Source: Actinomycetes bacterium
Lineage (GTDB): Bacteria > Actinomycetota > Coriobacteriia > Coriobacteriales > Eggerthellaceae
Length of the DNA stretch: 12,423 nucleotides
Reading direction: 5' to 3'
NCBI GenBank assembly: GCA_023394615.1
Contig: JAEXAI010000018.1
Span: 1-12,423 of the forward strand
Part shown: piece by piece, positions 7,573-12,423 of the stretch
Layout: each line of letters starts with the position of its first letter
Position numbering within the stretch: position 1 is the stretch's first letter
Program-made: the position numbers and the translations under genes
Notes under the pieces: model-generated
Seen by the model: only the letters and a program-made list of their open reading frames with translations
Database searches by the model: none
Told to the model about the DNA's origin: nothing

Positions 7573-8191
7573 CGTTATCATCGTTGAAGATCAAACCATG
7601 TTGCGAAAGTCGCTGGCGACCGTCATTGATATGCAAGATGATATGCATATAGTGGCAGAGCTCTCCGATGCGGCGCAAGCGCTGGACGTGGTGAAACGAC
7701 TCAGACCCGATTTAGCCTTGTTGGACGTTTGCACCGAAAACGATTCAAGTGGCATAGTGGCTGCGCGCAAAATCAAGGAAGAATGCCCCGATGTGAAAAC
7801 CATTATCATGACCGGTATGCCCGAAATCACGTTCATCGAGCAGGCGAAAGCAGCGGGCGTTGATAGTTTCGTATACAAAAACATCGGCACGGATGAACTG
7901 CTGAGCATCGTCCGGTCGACCATCGGCGGGTACAAAACCTTCCCGCAACCTGCGCAAGGCGTTTTTTCCGGCACGGCAGCGCTTACCGATGTGGAAATGG
8001 ACATCCTGCGTCTTGTGTGCGAAACAAAAACGCGCAAGGAAATCGCGTCGGAGCTCTACCTAAGCGAGGGCACCGTAAAACGTCACATTTCAGAGATACT
8101 GGCAAAGACCGGATACGACAACATTTTACGCCTTGCCGTACATGCGGTTTCGAGTGGAAACATCATCCCCGGTATAAATGACCAGCATTAG
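7565..8191 (+). CDS. Response regulator, NarL/FixJ family (REC + LuxR HTH)
   Basis: A 208-residue two-domain regulator. The receiver domain (about 1-120) has the acidic pair Glu8-Asp9, the phospho-acceptor Asp54 in LALLDV, Thr83 in TIIMTG and Lys105 in VYKN, so every active-site residue is present. The output domain (about 138-200) is a LuxR-type helix-turn-helix: LTDVEMDILRLVCETKTRKE, then SEGTVKRHISEILAKTG. It should be phosphorylated by the kinase whose gene it overlaps and then bind DNA as a dimer. The transporter pair and the small membrane protein are the nearest candidate targets, but no binding site can be named. A likely terminator lies about 145 nt downstream. Confidence 0.93.
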   Translation: MIDVIIVEDQTMLRKSLATVIDMQDDMHIVAELSDAAQALDVVKRLRPDLALLDVCTENDSSGIVAARKIKEECPDVKTIIMTGMPEITFIEQAKAAGVDSFVYKNIGTDELLSIVRSTIGGYKTFPQPAQGVFSGTAALTDVEMDILRLVCETKTRKEIASELYLSEGTVKRHISEILAKTGYDNILRLAVHAVSSGNIIPGINDQH

Positions 8192-8336
8192 CCAGACTTG
8201 CAGTGCTTGTCATGTGCTCTGATTGAGAGTCCTTGTAGGTCTGCGCACGCCGCGTCGTACAAAGCGACTCCTGCAGCGCCGACGTCCCGATGACCGACTC
8301 TTTGCTCCCGCCAGCCCGAATGAGCCGCGCGGCGCA

Positions 8337-8376
8337 CCCTGCACCCCGAAATCGGGCCGCAGGGCAATTCATTTTT
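8337..8376 (+). terminator. Likely intrinsic terminator after the response regulator
   Basis: CCCTGC (8337-8342) pairs with GCAGGG (8359-8364), and inside it CCCG (8345-8348) pairs with CGGG (8353-8356) around an AAAT loop, with a 2-nt internal bulge on each side. A T-run (ATTTTT, 8371-8376) follows about 7 nt after the stem. The gap to the T-run makes it less than ideal. Confidence 0.45.
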
Positions 8377-8458
8377 CTCTTGTGCCATGGCATGCTTTGT
8401 ATAGAGAGGTGCGCAAACGAGCCAATCCGTGAAACGGTATGGAAAAGGGGCTGATGGA

Positions 8459-9181
8459 ATGGGACTTTTCAAGAAAAAGAACTGCAGTATATGCGGTGGG
8501 GAAATCGGTCTTCTCGGCAATCGGAAACTCGAAGACGGCAATTTGTGCAAGGACTGCGCAAAAAAGCTCTCACCGTTTTTTAGCGATCGACGCCGAAGCA
8601 CCGTCGAAGAAATTCGAGAGCAACTGGAATATCGCGAAGCGAACAAAGAAAAGGTGGCGGCATTCAACACCACGCGCACGTTGGGCAGCGACACGAAAGT
8701 GCTTCTAGATGAGGATGCCCAGCTATTTTTGGTAACGTCATCGTCTCGCTGGCGCGAAGACAACCCCGATGTGATGGAGTTTTCGCAAGTGACCGGATGC
8801 AATACCGAAGTAAGGGAGTCGCGAACGGAAATCACGTGGGAAGACGAAGAGGGCAACACGAAAAGCTACGAACCGCCTCGTTATGATAGCGATTACGACG
8901 TGTATGTGACCATTCATGTAAACACCCCTTATTTTGATGATATCGAGTTTCAGATAAACAATTTCCGTATCGAGGAACGAGGTTCTGTGGAATTTCGCGA
9001 AGCGGAACGTCAGGCGAATGAGATTCGCGAAGCGCTGACGCAGCTTCATCAGGGTGTTCGCGCAAACGCTACTGCGGCGAATGCTCCCAAAGTGGCAGTG
9101 GTCTGTTCTCATTGCGGGGCTACCACGCTGCCTGATGCAAATGGCTGCTGCGAATACTGCGGCGGTGCGCTGGGTGTCTGA
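8459..9181 (+). CDS. DUF4428-like protein with N- and C-terminal zinc ribbons
   Basis: A 240-residue soluble protein. The N-terminus (MGLFKKKNCSICGGEIGLLG) places Cys9/Cys12 and Cys30/Cys33 as a four-cysteine zinc site, as in DUF4428 proteins. The middle (about 45-205) is charged and probably mixed alpha/beta: it includes a GCNTEVRESRTE motif, a DYDVYVTIHVNTPYFDDIEF strand region and a helical segment near 180-200. The C-terminus has a second zinc ribbon, Cys216/Cys219 and Cys231/Cys234 (CSHCG...CEYCG). The start at 8459 is preferred because family members begin MGLF.KK..C and AAGGGG lies upstream; the frame is open 10 codons further. The next gene encodes an SPFH protein of a family whose members often carry a C-terminal zinc ribbon, so the two may act together. 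The biochemical role is unknown. Confidence 0.8.
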   Translation: MGLFKKKNCSICGGEIGLLGNRKLEDGNLCKDCAKKLSPFFSDRRRSTVEEIREQLEYREANKEKVAAFNTTRTLGSDTKVLLDEDAQLFLVTSSSRWREDNPDVMEFSQVTGCNTEVRESRTEITWEDEEGNTKSYEPPRYDSDYDVYVTIHVNTPYFDDIEFQINNFRIEERGSVEFREAERQANEIREALTQLHQGVRANATAANAPKVAVVCSHCGATTLPDANGCCEYCGGALGV

Positions 9182-9296
9182 TGCTCTGCGTTGGGGCTGT
9201 TCGGACTCAGAAAACGGCACAAGAAACAAAAAGTGGAAGGCAAAGAGCGGATAGCGGGAAGTAGATGCGGAAATCGCGAAGCAGGAAGGGGCGAAC

Positions 9297-10118
9297 ATGG
9301 GGCTTTTGAAAGCAGGCGCGGGTGCTTTGGGCGGCGTGCTTGCCGACCAGTGGCGTGAGTTTCTGTACTGCGACTCGCTTGGTGCCGACACTTTGGTTGC
9401 CAGAGGGCGCAAACGCGCACTGAACTGTGATTCCAACGTATCGGGCAACCAGAACGCGATTATCGATGGGTCCATCATCGCCGTGAACGATGGGCAGTGC
9501 ATGTTGATTGTGGATGAGGGTGCCGTGGTGGAGGTTTCAGCCGAGCCCGGGGAATATGTGTTTGACGCATCCAGCGAACCCAGTATTTTGTGCGGATCGC
9601 TCGGATTGGGGTTAAAGGAAACATTCACGCAGATGGGAAAGCGTTTCACTTTAGAAGACGACAATGACAAACGTGTCTATTTCTTTAATACGAAGGAAAT
9701 GCAAAGAAACAAATGCGGCACGGCGTCTCCTATCTTGTTTTGCGCATCAGGCGATGGCGACGGACAGAATACGAATGTGGCTGTGCGCTGCAACGGCGAG
9801 TTTTCGTATCGCATATGCGACCCGTTGCTGTTCTACAAGAATGTGAGCGGCGATGTGGAAGAGAACTACATGCGCGACAGAATAGACGGACAGCTGAAAA
9901 GCGAACTGCTCGCAGTCCTGCAGCCAGCTTTTTCGAAGCTTTTGGAGCGGGGGGTGTGCTACAGCGCCATGCCCGATCACGCAGAGGATTTAGTCGAAAT
10001 ATTGAACGAGCAGCTTTTTGAAACTTGGTTGAATCTACGCGGTATCGAAATGACGGCGATTAGTGTGAATTCCATTTTCGCTGTGGCTGATAGCGACATG
10101 ACGGCGACGAGGCTGTAA
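9297..10118 (+). CDS. SPFH / YdjI-type 'virion core-like' protein, short C-terminus
   Basis: A 273-residue protein whose early part, LADQWREFLYCDSLGADTLV, and later DGQCMLIVDEGAVVEVSAEPGEY, RVYFFNTKEM, NKCGTASPILF, DPLLFYKNV and QLKSELLAVLQPAFSKL match the YdjI-like branch of the SPFH (stomatin/prohibitin/flotillin/HflK) superfamily. These proteins form membrane-associated or cytosolic oligomers of unclear role. Known relatives usually run another 40-80 residues past this point, with an acidic DxEM helix, a conserved 'RDP.MAAATL.GAQ' segment and sometimes a zinc ribbon. Here the protein ends FAVADSDMTATRL, so that tail is missing, by a frameshift or by natural shortening. The AAGGGG ribosome site precedes ATG 9297. 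The 115-nt gap after the DUF4428-like gene allows a shared transcript. Confidence 0.82.
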   Translation: MGLLKAGAGALGGVLADQWREFLYCDSLGADTLVARGRKRALNCDSNVSGNQNAIIDGSIIAVNDGQCMLIVDEGAVVEVSAEPGEYVFDASSEPSILCGSLGLGLKETFTQMGKRFTLEDDNDKRVYFFNTKEMQRNKCGTASPILFCASGDGDGQNTNVAVRCNGEFSYRICDPLLFYKNVSGDVEENYMRDRIDGQLKSELLAVLQPAFSKLLERGVCYSAMPDHAEDLVEILNEQLFETWLNLRGIEMTAISVNSIFAVADSDMTATRL

Positions 10119-10125
10119 TACGGGT

Positions 10126-10169
10126 AACTTCTGCTGAAGTTGCAATCGAAGTGGTCACGATTTCAGCAG
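10126..10169 (+). other. Overlapping alternative hairpins before the lipoprotein gene
   Basis: AACTTC (10126-10131) can pair with GAAGTT (10136-10141) in a tight 4-nt loop. Alternatively CTGCTGAA (10131-10138) can pair with TTCAGCAG (10162-10169). The two share bases, so they exclude each other. There is no T-run, so neither is a plain terminator. It may be an mRNA element of the lipoprotein leader, or chance. Confidence 0.25.
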
Positions 10170-10205
10170 GTGAAAATAGATAAGAGTATCGAGAAGGGAC
10201 ATGAT

Positions 10206-11012
10206 ATGAAGAAGAAGATGATTGCGCTGATAGTCTGCATGGGCTTGCTGTGCATGGTGCTTGTAGGCTGCGCGGGCTCTGATCCTGCCAAGAAATTCAT
10301 CGGTTATTGGGAGCTTTCCGCAATTCCCTCATCAGAGGGAACGGGCGCGGAAGAGATTTCGATGATGAAAGCGTTCGGGTTGACCGCATCCATTACGCTA
10401 AACGAAGACAAATCGGCATCGCTGGACATATTCGGCGAAAAGATTAACGGCACGTGGAAGGCCAAAGACGAGAAGAATGCAACGTTCACCTACGATGGCG
10501 CCGACTATGCCATGACGCTTGCTGATGGCACGCTGTCGATGACCGTTGAAGGGGACACCCTGGAATTCGTCCAAGGCACGGCGCCAGCTGCCAGCTCGAG
10601 TTCTAATTCCAGTTCATCTTCCGGGTCGGCTTCTGCTGACTCAAGCTCAGCGTCGAGCGCCAAGACCGCGATGAACGTGGTTTTAGCCGATGACGACGTT
10701 TGCACGATTACGGTCACAGGCAAGGAAACCGACAGCACCAATGATCCGGGATTCGACGTGACCATCACGAACAAGACCAGCAAGGACATCGGCATCACCA
10801 CCGGATTCGATGACTGGAACGTAAACGGAACGGCTGCCATGGCGTATCTGGACACCTACGTTGAAGCGGGTACCACCCAGCAGTTCTTCCTGTACTTCAG
10901 CGCAAAGGACCTTGGCGGCGGCACGGAGAAACTGACGAACGTGACCGGCACGCTCGAGGTGTTCGATGTGGATACCGTCGACACTTTGGCCACTTACCCT
11001 GTGAGCCTGTAG
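10206..11012 (+). CDS. Two-domain surface lipoprotein
   Basis: A 268-residue protein with a lipoprotein signal peptide: a lysine-rich start (MKKKM), a hydrophobic core, and lipobox L-V-G-C with Cys22 as the lipidated residue. The N-terminal domain (about 30-125) is a small beta-rich fold with YWELSA, ASITLNEDKSASLDIFG, GTWK and LSMTVEGDTLEF, like lipocalin- or DUF-type domains that close with an 'L.F' strand. A serine-rich linker (about 126-152) leads to a second beta domain (about 155-268) with FDVTITNKTSKDIGI, resembling the immunoglobulin-like DUF4352/DUF5067 group. The start at 10206 is chosen because it gives an exact signal peptide; the frame is open from 10140. An AAGGG site lies 7 nt upstream. 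The ligand is unknown. Its last 10 codons are duplicated in tandem after the stop. Confidence 0.82.
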   Translation: MKKKMIALIVCMGLLCMVLVGCAGSDPAKKFIGYWELSAIPSSEGTGAEEISMMKAFGLTASITLNEDKSASLDIFGEKINGTWKAKDEKNATFTYDGADYAMTLADGTLSMTVEGDTLEFVQGTAPAASSSSNSSSSSGSASADSSSASSAKTAMNVVLADDDVCTITVTGKETDSTNDPGFDVTITNKTSKDIGITTGFDDWNVNGTAAMAYLDTYVEAGTTQQFFLYFSAKDLGGGTEKLTNVTGTLEVFDVDTVDTLATYPVSL

Positions 11013-11069
11013 CCGTGTCAGTAGGACACTTTGGCCACTTACCCTGTGAGCCTGTAGCCGTGTCAGTAG
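10980..11069 (+). repeat. 45-bp perfect tandem duplication at the lipoprotein stop
   Basis: Positions 10980-11024 are repeated exactly at 11025-11069. Each copy begins GACACTTTGGCC, encodes DTLATYPVSL and its TAG stop, and continues 13 nt past the stop. As 45 is a multiple of three, the second copy is in frame but silent behind the stop. An identical copy implies a recent duplication. Confidence 0.9.
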
Positions 11070-11189
11070 GACGGGTCGTTTGACACGTTTTTCACAAGCA
11101 GATGCAAAAGCCCCGGTGCCGTTCAATCGGCCCGGGGCTTTTGTTTTGTGTGGGTCAGGACGTGTCAAACGACCCGTCCTACTGACATG
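11059..11189. repeat. Inverted pair of 29-bp palindromic units (BIME-like)
   Basis: A 29-bp unit at 11059-11087 recurs in inverted orientation at 11161-11189 with one mismatch (28 of 29). Each unit is itself palindromic at its ends: CGTGTCA, then 15 nt containing GTAGGACGGGTCG, then TGACACG (TGACATG in the second). The pair frames the terminator hairpin. This is the layout of bacterial interspersed mosaic elements built from REP-type palindromes. It may also be a small MITE. It lies between convergent operons, the usual site for such elements. Confidence 0.7.
11105..11143. terminator. Strong bidirectional terminator between convergent operons
   Basis: CAAAAGCCCCGG (11105-11116) pairs with CCGGGGCTTTTG (11132-11143). 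Inside, GCCG (11118-11121) pairs with CGGC (11128-11131) across a single bulged T and a 6-nt TTCAAT loop. That is 16 base pairs, with A-rich and T-rich flanks on either side (TTTTG follows on the plus strand). It can end transcription from the lipoprotein gene and from the minus-strand operon. Confidence 0.85.
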
Positions 11190-11191
11190 TT

Positions 11192-11554
11192 TTAGTGTTG
11201 GCAGGCCATCGCGGGGTCCATCAGGCCTACTTTGCCCTCGGCGAACAGACGCACTGCATCGCCCACCATGGGGGTCTGGGTTTCGGAGTACACGTCCACA
11301 CCGCTCTGCGTGAAATGCGTCAGCGGGGGACGGCCCATGCCCACGACCAGGATGCCGTCGACGTTTAAGCCGGACACGTACTGGATAACGCCACCGCATC
11401 CCACTGCGTCATGCTCGACGTTTTTCACAGCTTCGGCGCCCTTGATCTCGCCATCTTCGATGGTGACGATGGTGAAATACGGGGTGTGGCCGAAGTGTCC
11501 GCTGCGCATGCTGTCTAGGCACTGATCGGTTTCGCTGGGTACTGCTAATTTCAT
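11192..11554 (-). CDS. NifX/NafY-like dinitrogenase cofactor-family protein
   Basis: A 120-residue protein of the dinitrogenase iron-molybdenum cofactor family (NifX/NifB-C/NafY fold). It starts MKLAVPSETDQCLDSMRSGHFGHTPYFTI; relatives share the 'HFG.TP.F' block and a mid-section 'GCGGVIQYVSGLNVDGILVVGMG', then end in a variable tail. Here the tail ends MACQH. Many members outside nitrogen fixers are small stand-alone proteins thought to bind metal clusters, and no nif gene is visible, so a nitrogenase role is unlikely. A ribosome site AAGGAG lies 7 nt upstream. It follows the arsR-like gene after 39 nt, so the two form an operon read on the minus strand. Its stop is just inside the BIME/terminator region. 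Metal or metalloid handling is a reasonable guess. Confidence 0.85.
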   Translation of the reverse strand: MKLAVPSETDQCLDSMRSGHFGHTPYFTIVTIEDGEIKGAEAVKNVEHDAVGCGGVIQYVSGLNVDGILVVGMGRPPLTHFTQSGVDVYSETQTPMVGDAVRLFAEGKVGLMDPAMACQH

Positions 11555-11593
11555 GTTAGAGCTCCTTTTCCTTGAGTCCTTTAAAACCGTGAG

Positions 11594-12004
11594 TTATTCG
11601 GCAGCCTTTCCGCACTTGTTCGCGCTGCAAGTCTCGCATGCACGGAAGTGATGGGATGTCTGTCGGTGGCAATCCTCGGTGCAATCGCATTGTTTGTCCC
11701 AAGCGGTAATTTGATTACCTAAAGCCTGGAGAGCGCCTTTGTTCACGTAATAGTGCATGTGATGCCCATGGCGCCAGCAACCTACAAGTCCGCTGCTTTT
11801 CAAAACCGTCATGTGCTGTGACACCGCTGATTCGGTGATGCTCAGCTCGCAGGCCAGCGAGCGCACGCAGTGGTTGCATTGGGTAAGCAGCGAAATGATG
11901 CGCAGGCGCGTGGGGTCGGCAAGCGCTTTGAAAAGCGCGTCGGTGTCGAACGAATCCGGCTCCGCGCAGGTGTAGCACAGATCCGGTTTTGCGCACTGCG
12001 GCAT
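11594..12004 (-). CDS. Cys-rich ArsR/SmtB-family regulator
   Basis: A 136-residue winged-helix repressor. The HTH core is clear: DALFKALADPTRLRIISLL, a CNHCVRSLACELS stretch where ArsR's 'ELCVCDL' sits, and SESAVSQHM-like ITESAVSQHMTVLKSSGLV. It carries about 13 cysteines: an N-terminal cluster (Cys4, 10, 13), the alpha3-like pair Cys43/Cys46 with Cys52, and a C-terminal tail (Cys106, 108, 112, 123, 126, 131), plus HGHHMHYY near 80-86. Such density suggests metal or metalloid sensing, with binding releasing DNA; which metal is unknown. The AAAGGAGGAG ribosome site is strong. Two palindromic operators sit on its own promoter, so it is likely autoregulated, and it heads the operon with the NifX-like gene. 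Confidence 0.9.
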   Translation of the reverse strand: MPQCAKPDLCYTCAEPDSFDTDALFKALADPTRLRIISLLTQCNHCVRSLACELSITESAVSQHMTVLKSSGLVGCWRHGHHMHYYVNKGALQALGNQITAWDKQCDCTEDCHRQTSHHFRACETCSANKCGKAAE

Positions 12005-12042
12005 CTGCTCCTCCTTTGGGATTGCCCTGCGATTAATAAAGA

Positions 12043-12058
12043 TTAAGCCAACGCTTAA
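12043..12058. promoter_or_regulatory. ArsR-type operator 1 (start-proximal)
   Basis: TTAAGC-CAAC-GCTTAA is a perfect 16-bp palindrome. It lies just downstream of the -10 box, covering the likely transcription start of the arsR-like gene. ArsR/SmtB repressors bind palindromes of this kind. Confidence 0.7.
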
Positions 12059-12060
12059 CT

Positions 12061-12088
12061 ATGATAGCGGTTGGGAAGATTAAGTCAA
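12061..12088 (-). promoter_or_regulatory. Promoter of the arsR-nifX-like operon
   Basis: On the minus strand TTGACT (12088-12083) is followed after 16 nt by TATCAT (12066-12061). Both boxes match five of six. The leader to the ATG at 12004 is about 50 nt. The two operators flank and overlap it. Confidence 0.7.
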
Positions 12089-12095
12089 TGCTTAA
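12080..12095. promoter_or_regulatory. ArsR-type operator 2 (on the -35)
   Basis: TTAAGTCAATGCTTAA has five-base inverted arms (TTAAG/CTTAA) and is nearly identical to operator 1. It covers the -35 box. Centre-to-centre spacing between the two operators is 37 bp. Its right half falls inside the span of the decayed terminal CRISPR repeat. Confidence 0.65.
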
Positions 12096-12423
12096 TGATT
12101 GGAATGACGCTGGTTCAAAACTCCGCATCGCAAAGCTGGCCGCAAAAGCTGTTGCATACTTACCCAGAATGACGCTGGTCCAAAACATGGTCTGCGGCCT
12201 CGACGCGCCCTCATCGGTTGCATACTTACCCAGAATGACGCTGGTCCAAAACGCTCCACTTCGCACATTTCGCAGATGCCACGTTGCATACTTACCCAGA
12301 ATGACGCTGGTCCAAAACTGTTCCTGCACCGAGCATGTCGCCTCGCGGTTGCATACTTACCCAGAATGACGCTGGTCTAAAACTGTGGCCCATCGCACGA
12401 ATTCAAGCCGCGCGTTGCATACT
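12086..12423 (-). CRISPR. CRISPR array, probably type II (trailer end; continues past window)
   Basis: The direct repeat is 36 nt; read on the minus strand it starts GTTTTGGACCAGCG and ends AAGTATGCAAC. Repeats lie at 12151-12186, 12217-12252, 12283-12318, 12348-12383 (one change: GTTTTAGACC) and a partial at 12414-12423. Spacers are 29-30 nt: 12122-12150, 12187-12216, 12253-12282, 12319-12347, 12384-12413. The leftmost repeat (12086-12121) keeps only its GTTTTG..CCAGCGTCATTC half. A decayed copy marks the trailer, so the array is read on the minus strand with its leader to the right, beyond the window. A 36-nt repeat starting GTTTT with 30-nt spacers is typical of type II; type V is a less likely alternative. 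No cas9, tracrRNA or cas1/2 is visible here. Confidence 0.93.

Noticed and set aside
8378..8405. Possible promoter with TATAGA before the DUF4428-like gene
   Set aside because: No -35 with acceptable spacing was found; only TTGTGC at 14 nt, too short.
11080..11313. 77-codon plus-strand frame over the terminator and NifX-like gene
   Set aside because: It crosses a terminator hairpin and lies antisense to a well-supported gene.
11192..11554. Evidence for a nitrogen-fixation locus
   Set aside because: A lone NifX-like protein is common outside nitrogen fixers, and no nifH, nifD, nifK, nifE or nifN is present.
12086..12121. Decayed repeat as a tracrRNA anti-repeat
   Set aside because: It keeps the exact 29-nt spacing to the next repeat, and no tracrRNA-like hairpins or T-run follow, so a decayed terminal repeat explains it better.
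12033..12369. Open frames through the right-hand array on both strands
   Set aside because: They arise from the 36-nt repeats and have repeating peptide units; not genes.

Overview
The window looks like an accessory region of a medium-GC, gut-type actinobacterium. Coriobacteriia, probably Eggerthellaceae, is my best guess. It rests on the gene styles (tandem MFS carriers beside a NarL/LuxR two-component set, a DUF4428/SPFH pair, a Cys-rich ArsR with a NifX-like partner) and on two CRISPR types. The assignment is inference, with no marker gene to fix it.

Left edge (1-548): a layered scar. The first 39 codons of one transposase are cut by the left end of an IS21-family element. That element's istA survives for about 64 codons and runs straight into the tail of a type I-C-like CRISPR array (one intact repeat, one 34-nt spacer, one decayed terminal repeat). 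About 470 bases without a convincing gene follow.

Transport block (1023-4064): two closely related 12-helix MFS transporters lie in tandem on the plus strand. A small four-helix membrane protein converges on them from the minus strand. Its promoter is near consensus and is touched by a perfect 13-bp palindrome of the TetR-operator type.

Signalling block (4322-8191): three plus-strand genes overlap by 1 and 8 nt, so they are probably translationally coupled. They encode a polytopic membrane sensor whose C-terminal half looks like a decayed kinase, a true HisKA_3/HATPase histidine kinase, and a NarL/FixJ-type response regulator. A likely terminator follows. The MFS genes and the divergent small membrane protein are candidate targets by position only.

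Envelope block (8459-11012): a two-zinc-ribbon DUF4428-like protein, an SPFH/YdjI-like protein that ends early, and a two-domain lipoprotein. The lipoprotein's 3' end is tandemly duplicated (45 bp). Between it and the next, convergent operon lies a strong bidirectional terminator framed by two inverted 29-bp palindromic units, a BIME-like arrangement.

Right edge (11192-12423): a minus-strand arsR-like/nifX-like operon with a clear promoter and two palindromic operators. Abutting it is the trailer end of a CRISPR array (36-nt repeats, 29-30-nt spacers) that looks type II. Its leader and cas genes lie outside the window. No cas gene, tRNA or rRNA was seen.
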